Made by a program: the position numbers and the translations under genes
In this document: positions 12,901-23,659 of the stretch, in pieces
How positions within the stretch are numbered: position 1 is the stretch's first letter
Layout: the number at the start of each line of letters is the position of its first letter
NCBI GenBank assembly: GCA_000328365.1
Contig: KB306104.1
Span: forward strand, 545,689-609,688
Source of the DNA: Capitella teleta
Lineage: Eukaryota > Annelida > Polychaeta > Capitellidae
Direction of reading: 5' to 3'
Length of the DNA stretch: 64,000 nucleotides
The notes under the pieces: generated by a model
Told to the model about the DNA's origin: nothing
What the model saw: only the letters and a program-made list of their open reading frames with translations
Database searches by the model: none

Positions 12901-15900
12901 CAGGCTCTTTCACTTTTCAGCTTATTTACTGCGTGTCTTTTTTGCCATAATAATCTTGTTCCTTTTTTTGTCTCCAAAATTAATCACTTTTTATAAGGAA
13001 TTCATACATTGATGAAGATGCTTTTGAAAAAAAAAATTTGAAAAATAACAAACAAGCCTAATTTCCCTTATACCTTCATCAATGAGGCTTTCCTTTCTGT
13101 ACATATTTTCCTTTTGATGTTTAATGAGGTGTTGGTTGAAACTGCAGTAAGTATGGCTTTTATTCTTAACACACAAAAAAAACATAATCTGGGCATGTAA
13201 GAAAGAAAAATCACTAACCTAAAACTTGTAAGATGCACGGGTTTTTTTGTCTCTTTTTCGCTTTTTCATAACACTATTTCGCTGTTTTTGCTCTATATAT
13301 TATTCTCTAATCCAAATGGTTGGTGGGTCGAGCATCCTTCAATACCCATATGAAACCCTTGTTGTTCATGCCTTCATCGTACCGTGCTTACAGCGCCTGG
13401 CAGTCCACCGCAGAATGTCCGAGCACAGCCGGTCAGCTCAAGCACTGTTGTCGTGCAGTGGGAGGAACCCAGAATCCCCAATGGCATGATTAAGGTACTG
13501 ACATCCCATTAATCCCACCAGAATTTATGCATTTTTTCTTCGCGACAGGGTTACAAGGTGTACTACACCCCGACCCCTGACATCCCCATCAGCCTCTGGA
13601 CCATCCACAATGTGGATAACAGTCGGTTAACGACCATCTCTAATTTGCTCACCAATCGCACTTACACCATCCGTGTCCTTGCTTTCACTGACATTGGGGT
13701 TGGTCCACTGTCGGACGCTATACAAGTGGTCACTCAGCAAGGAGGTGAGATTGACCGCTTTTTGTACTTTTTTTTTTGGTCAACGGGTAATTAACACCAC
13801 AATTAATTAACTAATCTGTAGCTGGAGCTCTTGTGTTGAAGAAAACGGGAGCTCAGGCTGGGAGGAAGTTTGATTTAATTCCCGATTATAAATCTTCTCT
13901 TGCTGTTCCTTTTTGATGTGTTTTTTTGTTCATTTTCACAAAACTAAAACTGTTTGTTTGTGGAAATTTATTCAGAGTACATATATTGTGTTTCTGTATG
14001 TTATTTTGTTCCTGATGATGCAGAGAAATTCTTATGGGAGAATTCCTCCATTGCATCTCGGTGCATATTAATTAACTAATTTACTTATTTTGCATGGAAT
14101 TTTTGATTCATGTACCCTCATGTTTTGTTATTTAGAAATTCTTTTCTGTTATTTTTTGAAGACTTTGAGACAACATTCTGTTTGTTTTTAAATTTCAATG
14201 CAAAAAAAAACATGAACGAAGCAAAAACTATTCTTTTATTATTTCTTCTATTTTTTATTTCTTTCTTTTGATAGCTTTATGATACAGCGTGGCTTTTTTT
14301 TTAACATAAAAATTTAATTGGAATGATTCTCTTTCTCTTTGAATGCTAACGGGTTTCTTTTCGTTTTCTCCTCCTCCTCCTCTTCCTCTTCCTCCTCTTT
14401 CCTCCTCTTTGCTCCTCCTCTTGCTCCAATGCAACAGCTATCTCCATCACGGGTCTGTTTGATCGTGAGTATTGAATTATCCCCAAACATATTCCCAATT
14501 GTCTGTGTGTAATGTTGCATTTTGGTTTCTTTTTTGTTTTATTTCAAATTCCTTTTTTTTTTTTTTTTTTTTTTCATTCATGAGTGATATATCGCTCTCT
14601 TCTCTATGCATGTATTAAGTTACTCACTAATTTTCCTTCGTAGTTAGCAGAATTTCTCCTTTTTTTAATATCAAAATTGAATCACCTTATTTTTTATAGC
14701 TTTTGTTAAAATTGAAATGTTAGTATGTCAAATATAATTATACTAAATGTATTTCAATCATCCATAATTGATTGAAAGTTTTTCATTTCATTTTCATAAA
14801 CACAGTAAAGATTTTTACTAAGTTAAAAAATCATCCCCCCATCTTTTTGTCATTTTTCATTTCATTTTTCCTGGATGTCATATTATTATATGAATAACAT
14901 TGCACGTGTGTTCTATTTTGTGTATATGATTAATATTCATGAACTCTCATTAACATATTATAATGCTGTTTTCTATGCGCATGGGCGGGTCTTAAACAGG
15001 TAGTCCAGGTGAGATTGGAAAAAAAAAAACAAGAAAAAGCAAAACCTCATGCCATTTGATTCATCCTCAATGGCTGAGGAGCAGCATGTGTGTGTATATG
15101 CATTGCATGCAGTGCGTATACTCACCCATGCGTCATATTTTACATATCAAGCAATCACTCCATCTCTCCGTATGCTTTCATGTCGGGGGCCGTGAGCTCC
15201 AATGTCCGGGGAAACGTCACCACCGCTTCTCCTGACTGCATTAACCGATGTTTATTTTTACTCGACTATGCGCTCTATTTTGCATGACATCGCTTTGTGT
15301 TTGTGTCCGTTCTGTGTTATTCCGTGTCCTTGTGTTGTGTTTATTGACGAAAAAGGAGTTCCATCCATGCCGTATCTGAAGTCCTCTGATTTTAAGGAAT
15401 TCACGTATTTCCCCAACAATGCTTTCACTCAGCTATTAAAAAGGAAAAACACCATCATATTTTCTCATATCACTTGAAGCAAAAAAAAACAACAACAGCA
15501 TCAAACTCTTGGCTTTGTATTTTTCAAATCTCTTATTCGTGTTCAACATCAGGTTTTGCTTCAAAGATTATGTTGAGTAATTCATCTACTATAAAAATCC
15601 TTCGAATAATGATAACATTCTAACCTTAGTAAAGCAAAATACTGCTCTCATAAGCATTGCACTTTTTCAAGCTTTGGGAAGATCCTCCTTCAACATTAAG
15701 AAACCCCCAAAAAAACATCTCATCTTCTCACAACCTTGAATGCAATGCTCCCTGCTTCCTCTCTTCATTCCTCTCACTTCTCTTCCTTCTCTTTCCACAG
15801 TTCCCGAACAACCAACCAACCTCCAAGGCCAAGCCATGTCTCCAAACTCCATCCAACTCTCGTGGAACTCACCCAGCGACTCCGGCCCCAAGATCGAGAG

Positions 15901-18900
15901 CTACGAACTCTATTTCAACGACTCTCACTTCCGGCAGAGCATCCACATCACTATCGATCCTCCTGTTAACGAATACCTCCTGGAGGACCTCACGCCAGAC
16001 ACAGTGTACCACATCCGAGTCTCCGCGAAATCAACGCGAGGAGAAGGGCCGTCCACACCGACAATCCAGGAGCGGACACTCCAATACAGTGCGTATCTCT
16101 TTCTCCTTTGCCTCGTCCTCCTCCTCCTCTGTTTCCTTCTCAGTGGTTCCAGGTGCCAGGTCATTAACCTCTGTTGGCTTTTGTTACTCTTGCAGATGCA
16201 GATGTCTCAATTATTATTCTCTTTCTTCTTTGCTGATGTCTTTTGCGCAAACGACATCAACTCAGAAGTCGTGTATCTCCTATGACGCTTCTGTTTTGTA
16301 CAGTTTTTCACAAACTGCCCTTTAGCATTTTAAAGATAAACCTGCTCTAAACCAATTATTTATTTCCTCTGTTTTGAGTTTCAATTTTATTATTATCATT
16401 TCGTCTGTAAGGTTTCTTGTACGATAAGGTTTTTTTGCTTTTTTTGTCACCGAGTGGGCATTGTGCTGACCTCAGCAAAAAAAAAAAATTCCTCTTTCAA
16501 TTTCTTATCCACAATGCCCACTTGAGCGACAATTGTAATATCTTGTCCCTTGGAGCGGTGCTGGTCCCCACCTCATCTTATCCACGTAGTAACAATGTGT
16601 CCTGTGGTAGGGGACCCACCAGCCCAACATGTCAGTTTTATTCTTCACGGGACTTGGTCACTGTCCCTTTGCATGTTGTTGGTTTTTCATTTTTTGTTCT
16701 TATTTCTCTCCCTGCACGTGTCCTTTAGTTCCCACCGCCCCTCCTCAGGATATTCGTGCCCACGTGGTTAGTTCAAGAGACATCGATGTCTCCTGGTCTC
16801 CCCCACCGGCTGACCAGCAGAACGGCTTGATCACCGGCTACAAGGTGCTGTACACGCTGGCTACCAGCCGGCTGGGCCCCAGTGATGCAGCCGTAGTGAC
16901 AAGCGCTGGCACAGAGCGCAGCGCTCGCATCGGGAACCTGGAGAGGTGGACCGAGTACAAGGTTTGGGTTGTGGCCTCCACCCAAGTAGGTGACGGGCCA
17001 CGATCTGAACTCCTCTTGGTCAGAACTGATGAGGATGGTAAGCGCCCCATCTCTCTCTCTATCTCTATCGGTTGTGGGAATCTCTGTTAAAAAAAGCACT
17101 ATTGCAACAAGCCTTGTAAATAAGCAGTGAAATGCACTTTGTACTGGGAAGAACATCTTAAGAGAGAGCTTGTTGATGCATGAAGCAAACTATGTGCTGT
17201 GTTTTCTGGATGACAAATAACCCGCCTGAAAGCGTCGCTGCTGCTGCCAAACTAACCGCTTTTGCGGTGTGCGCACTTACGTGTTTACTAACCTTCCTTT
17301 TGCAGACGTCTCCTTCCTGCTGAGGATGCTGCTGTGCCGTAGATCGCTGTCCTGCTGCGCATGAGCAGTAACCTGTTCGCTGTCTATGTGCTTTACATCC
17401 ACTGATGATAACATGAATTCTTTCTCCTTTCCTTCTTATTCATATTAGAGCTCATTAGAAAAGAAAAAAGATATGTAATCTATATTAACAGCATGGTACA
17501 TAGTAGATTTGCTATTTATAACATAAATGCCTCGATGTTCAGAATTTTCTCTTTTCTATTATATGTATACACATATTACATCTATAACACCAGCTTTCTG
17601 TGTACATTACTAATATCCGCCATCAATTAAACATGTTTGCTTATTGTTCCCGCTTTCCCTTTTTAGTGCCTGGAATGCCGAGGCGTGTGCACTTGCACAC
17701 CGTCAACTCCACGGCCGTGCGCGTCAACTGGAGGCCCCCATCAGAGGCGGAGCACAACGGAATTGTCCGAGGATACCAGATTCACTACGTGAAAATCAAC
17801 GACGAAGGTGAACCGTCTGGAGTGCCAGGGATGTACGACCTGAACGAGGACAACAAGCATGAAGTTATCGTGAATGGACTCACTCCCGACACCAATTACC
17901 AGTTCCAAGTGGCTGCATACACCCGCAAAGGAGACGGAGCCAGGAGTCGGCAGAAGCGCATTCGCACGAGGGGAGCTGGTGAGTGCCTTGCTCCTCCTGG
18001 ATTCCTTTGCTATGTTCTCCTGCTTTCAGTCCCCAGCATCCCCAGGGGCCTGGAACTCATCCTGGATGAATCTGACCCTCCACTGGTCAGAGCTACTTGG
18101 CAGACCCCTCGTAGTGCATACGGCACCATCACTGGATATCGACTGAGTTACGGCATCAAGGGCGAGAGCACATCGTCACGGCTGTTTGCTGGAGACGTCT
18201 TCCAATTCCAAACACCGTTCCTTGGTTGGTGTCAGCACTTGATTCGCTGATTTCGCTCATGAATAATTTTTGCCTCATCAGAAAGGGGAGTGGAGTATGA
18301 GTTCCGCGTAGCAGCTAAGAACGCCGAGGATTTCGGTGAGCAGGCGGTGGCCACGATCCAGACCCCGGACGGAAGTGAGTAACTTGGCTGCTGCTGCTGC
18401 TGCATCAGGTGGTGGCTACATTGGACCATGGTGTTGCCTGGGTGGACTGCAGACATAAAACACAAAACATACCCATATGCATTGACTATGATGGCCCCTC
18501 CCCTCTCCCCCCACTTTTGTTCTCTCTTTCCTGCTCCCCATTCCTTTATTTTGGTTCTGCCTCTCTGTCTGTGATCTCACTACCTCCGTTTCATTTTCGC
18601 CTTCGCGTGTGACGTGGCGTTGCTGCTCCGCCCAAGAGCGCACGTCTCCTCATTTGGGAAGCAGCAGAGGGAGAATGTCCTCATGGCACTCAACGCAAAA
18701 TTCAAAATTCAAAATTCCTCCAAACAGCCCTGAACTGCAGTTAACCGCACGCCACTGGGAGCTATTTCTCTATTAGCTATAACATTGTAGTTGTCATGAG
18801 GCTGCTAATCCAGATGCTCTGTCTGCCTTGGTGCACACTCAACTCACGCCACTCTGTGTGGGGCCGGTTGCGTGCGCTGTCTCTCTCGCTGTCTCTCCGC

Positions 18901-21900
18901 CTCTCACATGCCTCCTCCTCTCCCTCGTAGTCCCTGGTGGAGCGCCACTCAACTTCACTGCCATCGGGGAAAGTGCGACCAGTGTTCTGCTCCAGTGGGT
19001 GATGCCGGCCAAGTCCCAGCGCAACGGAGAGATCATTCTCTATGAGATCATGTACAATCGTCGCGGTGATGTGATTGAGGACTACACCACCAACACCACT
19101 CAGCGCTCAACTCTGATTGAGGGCCTCGAACCGAATGTGGACTACCTGTTCAGAATCCGCGCCTACACCAGCCTGGGTCCCGGTCCGTGGAGCAACCAGC
19201 TGCCGTTCCATACGTTCGGCCGTCGTAAGTCATGTACATATCACCAAGACCCCTCATTTGGGATGAGGCTTTCTCTCTTTCATTGTTGTCATGGTGCTGT
19301 CTTGTCTCCTTTCTCTTTTCTATATCTGTGTAAGATAATCATATTCAGCATCGGCAATCAGCAGCTGGCCTCTGACCAAAGTAATCCGTTAGATAGCTAA
19401 CCTCTCCTCCTTGTCCTTCAGTGTCTTGATGTTGTCCTTCAGGTCCTTCCAGTCCGCCTCCTCATGTGTCCTTTGTCTTCCAGTGCCGCCTGTGCCACAG
19501 AACGTGCAGCTGAGGAGGACTTCTACCACCATCATTGAGGTCAGCTGGGATGAGCCCAGTGAACCCGTGGCAGGGTACCGCATCTACTACTCTATCTACG
19601 CCACTCTCGAGATGGACCGCTGGCAGAGCATGGAGATCGGACCATACACCATTGCTGAGATCTCCAGTCTGGAGCCGCACTCTGTGTATGCCATCCGTGT
19701 GCGAGCCAAAGGAACTGACGATCGCTATGGCAACTATTCTGAATTGGTTTACTTGAACGATCTTCACACCAGTGAGTTGTGTTTGCAGTGTGGTGACCCT
19801 TTCATGTTATTTATCATGTATTCTCCCTTCGTAGATAAACCTGACATGGTGGAGCAGTTCCAGGCTAGGACATCAAATCCCACATCTATAATGCTCGAGT
19901 GGAAACCACCACAGAAGCCGGGAGTCATGAAGTACAAGGTAGCGTCTCAATCTCTGGGGAATCGCGTTTCACTTGTGTCCGGTCCAACAGATTGAGTTTG
20001 AGGGCTTTAAGCGATACAGGGACAACTCTGGCATGGAACGCACGCACATTTACGAGCGCTCAGATCGCACAGCCTCTCAGAAAGATCGCTCGTACTATAT
20101 TGACAGCCTGGTGCCCAACACAGTGTACACCTTTAACATCACAGCTCAGTTCATGGACGGATCTTGGGGACCGGCGTTCTCCATTCACGTTCAGACAAGC
20201 AACGACGGTCAGGCTTTGCTATGTGACTATCTTTTTTGTTTCTCTCTCCTCTTCTCGACTGACTCTTCTTCACCCCTCTAACATCATCCTCCCAGGGTCC
20301 TGGATCCAGGGTTGCACTGTAGTAGCAGTGCATGCCGTGTGCATGCTCATCATATGTACTCCTTTATGTGTCGCTTTTTGTGTCATCTCGTCTAAACGCT
20401 CCTCCTAGACCAATATGTCTTTTGTGTGTTTGTTCGAGGAAAAAAGCACTCCCCAAAGCCTCTCCTCTCTCCATTCACCATCGCACTCAAACCCTGATTT
20501 ATTTCCTTGCATTCTGTGACCCCTGTGTGAACTCTAATTTCCCTGCAGCCCCTACAGCCATCCCTGCTCCAGAGTTTCTCCGAGCCGTTTCTGACAACAT
20601 TGTCAAAGTACGCTTGCACAAGGCTTCTGAGGAGTACGGCCCAATCAGCCATTACATTGTGGTCATGATGCCTGAAGAAGCTGCCTTCAAGAATCCTGAT
20701 GAATATTTCCTCAACCTTGATGAGGTAAGTCTCTGTATTCTGGTGTTAAAACCTTACATTTTCTTTAAATCTCAGGTGCGCAATGAGGAGTCGGATGAAG
20801 CCTGGGTGGCCGCCCACTTTGATAAGTCTGTTCCCAGTACCCTGCGGCTGGGTGATGGTTCTCGTACTGGCGAATATTTCAACCAACCTCTTACTAAAGG
20901 CCAGCGATATGTCGTCTTTGTGCGCGCTTACGTGCCTGGCAATGTGAGACCTCTTTCCCCCTCCCAAAATCCCTCTCCTCAATTTCTCCTTCGCTCTGCA
21001 GAAGTTTAAATCGTCGCCATTCTCCGCTCCTTTCTCTTCCGATATGATCGTTGTGGCGACCCCTGGGGAGAGCAAAGGGGAGACGGATCCTCTGTGGATC
21101 GTGGGCCCTGTGTGTGGTGCGGTCGTCCTGATCCTTCTCCTTGTGCTGATCATCATCTTCGTCAGGTACCGGTACTGTGTCCCTGTGAACAGCCAGGATT
21201 CTTATCTTTTGCTGTTGTTCAGTGTGCTTTTGGTTCCATTCTTTATTCATTTAAGTTGTTTTCATATCTCTGTTCCTTCTTCATCTTGTTTGGTCTTATT
21301 TCCCTCCCTCTTTCATCTCTCGTCGTCTTTTAACAGACGCAGATCTTCTCACAAACCCCACATCCCTCCTCCGACCAAAGTCAGCGTCCCGGTTGGAGAC
21401 AACACCATCCACCACCCTCCCAACGACCCAGTTGAGCTGAGGAGGCTGAACTTCCAGACGCCAGCCATGATGAGCCACCCGCCCATCCCCATCACCCAGC
21501 TAGCTGACCACATTGAGCACCTCAAAGCCAACGACGGCATCAAGTTCTCCAATGAGTACGAAAGCATTGAACCAGGTCAGCAGTTCACTTGGGACAACTC
21601 AAACGCCGAAGTCAACAAACCCAAGAATCGCTACGCCAACGTCATTGCCTACGACCACTCGCGCACTGTACTGCAGTCTGAGCAGGGAATTGCAGGCAGC
21701 GATTACATCAACGCTAACTTCATGGACGGTTACCGCAAGCAGAACGCCTACATTGCCACGCAGGGCGCTCTGCCAGAGACATTTGCTGATTTCTGGCGCA
21801 TGGTTTGGGAACAGCGCTCAGCCAGCATTGTGATGATGACCAAGTTGGAAGAAAGAACAAGGGTTTGTAGAGGTCACTGTGTTCTGACTGCATTGCTCAC

Positions 21901-23659
21901 TGATTGTCTCTTGCAGCTCAAGTGTGATCAGTACTGGCCGAACCGTGGCTCAGAGAGCTATGGAGCCATGCAAGTTGTTTTGATCGACGTCATGGAACTG
22001 GCCACATACACTATCCGCACGTTCCAAGTCATGAAGGTACCGCCTCTCCTCCTCCTCCCTCCCCCTCCTCCAATTCTCTTCCTACCTTTTCTTCTTCCAA
22101 ACAGCATGGCTACCCAGAGAAGCGGGAAGTGAGGCAGTACCAGTTCACTGCTTGGCCTGACCACGGGGTCCCTGATCACCCCACCCCCCTGCTGCTGTTC
22201 ATGCGCAGAGTGAAGGCAATGACGCCTCCTGACTCAGGCCCCATGATCGTACACTGCAGTGCTGGGGTTGGTCGCACGGGCGCCTTCATTGTGATTGACG
22301 CAATGCTGGAGAGAATTAAGCATGAGAAGACGGTGGACATCTATGGCCACGTCACGTGCCTCAGAGCACAGCGCAATTACATGGTGCAGACAGAGGACCA
22401 GTATGTCTTCATCCATGATGCTCTACTGGAGGCCGTACAGAGCGGCAACACTGAAATCCCTGCCCGCAACCTCTATGCCCACATACAGAAGCTCACACAG
22501 CCGGAGCCCGGGGAAGCCATCACAGGCATGGATCTAGAATTTGAGGTATGGCGTGGTAGCAATTTGCTCTCAGAGCTTATTTTTTTGTTTCACTAGAAAC
22601 TGGCCAGTGTGAAAGCCAACCCGTCTCGTTTTGCAAGTGCAAGCCTTGCAGTAAACAAGTTCAAGAACAGATTGGTGAACATTCTGCCTTGTGAGTACTC
22701 CCTAAACACCTTTGCATTTTCTCACATTCTTTCATTGCCAACAGATGAGTCAACTAGGGTGTGTCTGCAGCCCATTCGAGGCGTTGATGGCTCTGATTAT
22801 ATTAATGCCAGTTTCATTGACGTATGTTGCCCAGGGCTCTTAACCCCTCACTGACGCCTCCTTTTCACAGGGCTACCGTTACCGCAAGGCATATATTGCT
22901 ACTCAGGGGCCTCTGGTTGAAACCACAGAGGATTTCTGGCGCATGCTGTGGGAGCACAATTCCACCATCATTGTTATGTTGACCAAGTTGAAAGAAATGG
23001 CCAGGGTAGGTTATTGAAACTGTGTGTTGTGTGAATGACGCTGCTTGCTTATTGTAGGAGAAGTGCCACCAATACTGGCCAAGTGAGCGCTCTGCCAGGT
23101 ACCAGTACTTTGTGGTGGACCCCATGGCCGAGTACAACATGCCGCAATACATTCTGCGTGAATTCAAAGTCACTGACGCAAGGGTAGGCGACTGAATGAC
23201 TCTCAAATGTCCTTACTTACTCGCTTTTGTTTATCCTACAGGACGGTCAGTCTCGGACAATACGTCAATTCCAGTTCACTGACTGGCCGGAGCAAGGTGT
23301 TCCCAAATCTGGGGAAGGTTTCATTGACTTCATTGGCCAAGTGCACAAAACGAAAGAGCAGTTTGGTCAGGATGGGCCCATCTCTGTGCACTGCAGCGCT
23401 GGAGCAGGAAGAACAGGGGTCTTCACTACGCTGTCCATTGTGCTAGAACGCATGCGCTACGAGGGAGTGGTCGACATGTTCCAAACGGTCAAGATGTTGA
23501 GGACGCAACGGCCGGCCATGGTGCAGACAGAGGTCAGTTCTTTTCCGCCCTTCTGAATCTCGCTAAAGTGTTTTTTTTATTTTTTCTCAGGATCAGTACG
23601 CCTTCTGTTATCGCGCGGCCTTAGAATATCTTGGATCATTTGACCATTACGCCAATTGA
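890..23659 (+). CDS. Type IIa receptor-type protein tyrosine phosphatase (LAR/PTPRD/PTPRS/PTPRF class), complete, about 30 exons
   Basis: Single-pass receptor phosphatase of the LAR class, which acts at the cell surface in adhesion signalling; in bilaterians it serves axon guidance and synapse formation. Exons by splice and frame logic: 890-965, 5655-5801, 6201-6500, 10399-10572, 10633-10743, 11481-11750, 12149-12436, 13394-13494, 13549-13744, 15801-16088, 16729-17037, 17667-17978, 18030-18224, 18282-18374, 18931-19224, 19484-19771, 19835-19938, 19991-20207, 20549-20724, 20776-20943, 21002-21165, 21337-21862, 21917-22036, 22105-22545, 22597-22690, 22745-22821, 22871-23005, 23058-23183, 23242-23532, 23591-23659. 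They total 6150 nt, or 2049 residues, close to Drosophila Lar. Domain order is signal peptide, Ala-rich linker, Ig x3, FN3 x9, TM, D1, D2. The C terminus [11 protein letters not shown] is the family signature. Extracellular module boundaries are mostly phase 1. The family is certain; the exact vertebrate paralogue is undefined, as expected for an invertebrate pro-orthologue. Confidence 0.96.
966..5654 (+). other. Large first intron of the LAR-type phosphatase
   Basis: About 4.7 kb of non-coding, relatively GC-rich sequence. Many short open frames occur on both strands, but none is conserved-looking or joined to splice sites in phase. It contains a CTG-type triplet cluster at about 2492-2521 and CpG-rich patches. 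I see no recognisable transposon or RNA gene. Large first introns of receptor genes often carry enhancers, but nothing here identifies one. Confidence 0.6.
5655..5801 (+). other. LAR-type phosphatase exon 2: Ser/Ala-rich low-complexity linker
   Basis: Phase-1 exon of 147 nt between the signal peptide and Ig1. It encodes a Ser/Glu/Ala-rich segment with a run of eight consecutive Ala from GCN codons, then [16 protein letters not shown] is a potential N-glycosylation site. Two acceptors are possible: CCAG ending at 5654 and CCAG ending at 5672. Both keep the frame and differ by 18 nt (VLSAKP present or absent). The donor is C|GTAAGT at 5802. LAR-family proteins normally pass almost directly from leader to Ig1, so this is an extension. 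Confidence 0.75.
6201..6500 (+). other. LAR-type phosphatase exon 3: first Ig domain
   Basis: Encodes one I-set Ig domain. The B-strand Cys is in [16 protein letters not shown] and the F-strand Cys in [32 protein letters not shown] closely parallels vertebrate LAR Ig1. A basic stretch ([11 protein letters not shown]) lies where vertebrate Ig1 carries its heparan-sulfate-binding lysine loop; the same role here is inference. Acceptor CAG ends at 6200 and the donor GT is at 6501; both sides are phase 1. Confidence 0.93.
6501..10398 (+). other. Large intron 3 of the LAR-type phosphatase
   Basis: About 3.9 kb without a supportable exon. It holds a long CTC/CCT pyrimidine microsatellite at about 7720-7760 and GGC/GCG triplets at about 9235-9270. 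Open frames in it derive mainly from these repeats. I recognise no transposon. Confidence 0.6.
10399..10743 (+). other. LAR-type phosphatase exons 4-5: second Ig domain
   Basis: Exons 10399-10572 and 10633-10743, split by a 60-nt intron. Key Cys residues are in [20 protein letters not shown] and [13 protein letters not shown]. The peptide ends ANLYVR, identical to the end of vertebrate LAR Ig2. The short intron falls at ESG|SLQI, the site where vertebrate mini-exon meA is inserted; no extra exon fits inside these 60 nt. Confidence 0.93.
11103..11129 (+). other. Candidate 27-nt cassette microexon between Ig2 and Ig3 (meB position)
   Basis: A strong pyrimidine tract and TTCAG end at 11102; GCAG|GTATTT gives the donor at 11130. 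The exon is phase 1 on both sides and encodes VPKRNVTDA. Inclusion gives [19 protein letters not shown]; skipping gives LYVR-VRRVPP. Vertebrate PTPRD/PTPRS/PTPRF carry the alternatively spliced meB (ELRE) at exactly this junction. Splice sites and phase are seen; alternative use is inferred. Confidence 0.7.
11481..11750 (+). other. LAR-type phosphatase exon 6: third Ig domain
   Basis: Very highly conserved I-set domain. It starts [20 protein letters not shown], with Cys in [17 protein letters not shown] and [13 protein letters not shown], and contains [10 protein letters not shown]. It is nearly residue-for-residue like vertebrate LAR-family Ig3. Both ends are phase 1. Confidence 0.96.
12149..13744 (+). 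other. LAR-type phosphatase exons 7-9: FN3 modules 1 and 2
   Basis: FN3-1 is the single exon 12149-12436 ([11 protein letters not shown] to [16 protein letters not shown]). FN3-2 is split by a 54-nt intron into 13394-13494 and 13549-13744 ([52 protein letters not shown]). Both match the first two FN3 repeats of vertebrate LAR proteins. The 0.96-kb intron between them is AT-rich and shows no exon. Confidence 0.93.
14438..14464 (+). other. Candidate 27-nt microexon between FN3-2 and FN3-3
   Basis: A long CTC-rich pyrimidine tract ends CAACAG at 14437; the donor GATC|GTGAGT starts at 14465. The exon is phase 1 at both ends and would encode AISITGLFD. It is stop-free and fully compatible with exons 13549-13744 and 15801-16088. 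Existence is inferred from splice sites and phase only. Confidence 0.5.
15000..15008 (+). other. Candidate 9-nt microexon between FN3-2 and FN3-3
   Basis: TTAAACAG ends at 14999 and CCAG|GTGAGA starts at 15009, leaving nine bases, GTAGTCCAG. In phase 1 this inserts three residues (GSP when it follows the FN3-2 exon). The acceptor tract is weaker than for the other two candidates. Nine-base exons are known in vertebrate LAR-family genes (parts of meA). Confidence 0.35.
15801..17978 (+). other. LAR-type phosphatase exons 10-12: FN3 modules 3, 4 and 5
   Basis: Three phase-1 exons, one FN3 module each. 15801-16088 starts [11 protein letters not shown] and contains [20 protein letters not shown]. 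16729-17037 starts [15 protein letters not shown] and contains [20 protein letters not shown]. 17667-17978 starts [16 protein letters not shown] and contains [20 protein letters not shown]. The Trp of strand B and the Tyr-corner residues are in place in all three. Introns between them are about 640 and 630 nt, AT-rich and otherwise empty. Confidence 0.93.
18030..20207 (+). other. LAR-type phosphatase exons 13-18: FN3 modules 6 to 9
   Basis: FN3-6 is 18030-18224 plus 18282-18374. FN3-7 is 18931-19224 ([30 protein letters not shown]). FN3-8 is 19484-19771 ([32 protein letters not shown]). FN3-9 is 19835-19938 plus 19991-20207, ending [16 protein letters not shown]. Frames and phases link cleanly. 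The introns inside modules 6 and 9 are only about 50-57 nt. Confidence 0.92.
20549..21165 (+). other. LAR-type phosphatase exons 19-21: membrane-proximal region and transmembrane helix
   Basis: Exons 20549-20724, 20776-20943 and 21002-21165 encode the juxtamembrane ectodomain; [20 protein letters not shown] resembles the vertebrate region. A single TM helix follows, starting about [20 protein letters not shown] and ending IIIFVR just before the splice at 21165. I see no obvious polybasic furin site, which vertebrate members have in this region. Confidence 0.9.
21337..22545 (+). other. LAR-type phosphatase exons 22-24: juxtamembrane wedge and catalytic PTP domain D1
   Basis: Exons 21337-21862, 21917-22036 and 22105-22545. 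All hallmarks of an active classical PTP are present: [14 protein letters not shown] (substrate-recognition loop), [13 protein letters not shown], the WPDHGVP loop with its general acid Asp, the P-loop [11 protein letters not shown] with catalytic Cys at TGC 22255-22257, and the Q loop [12 protein letters not shown]. The cytosolic domain dephosphorylates phosphotyrosine. Confidence 0.97.
22597..23659 (+). other. LAR-type phosphatase exons 25-30: PTP domain D2 (pseudo-catalytic) and C terminus
   Basis: Exons 22597-22690, 22745-22821, 22871-23005, 23058-23183, 23242-23532 and 23591-23659. D2 keeps the P-loop Cys and Arg ([11 protein letters not shown]) but shows the two canonical changes of LAR-family D2: KNRL instead of KNRY, and WPEQGVP instead of WPDxGVP. 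It is therefore expected to be regulatory or only weakly active. The P-loop Val-to-Ala change (SAGAG) is a further difference from D1. Stop TGA at 23657-23659. Confidence 0.96.

Noticed and set aside
16194-16285. Acceptor-like TTGCAG at 16194 followed by an open frame
   Set aside because: The frame runs into a stop with no donor in a compatible phase.
17306-17338. Possible 33-nt phase-1 microexon between FN3-4 and FN3-5
   Set aside because: The acceptor is good but the donor GTAGAT is weak and the peptide is very hydrophobic ([11 protein letters not shown]), unlikely in an FN3 linker.
21044-22132. One continuous 362-codon frame as a real exon
   Set aside because: It reads through two introns; splicing at 21165/21337 and 21862/21917 restores the conserved phosphatase sequence.
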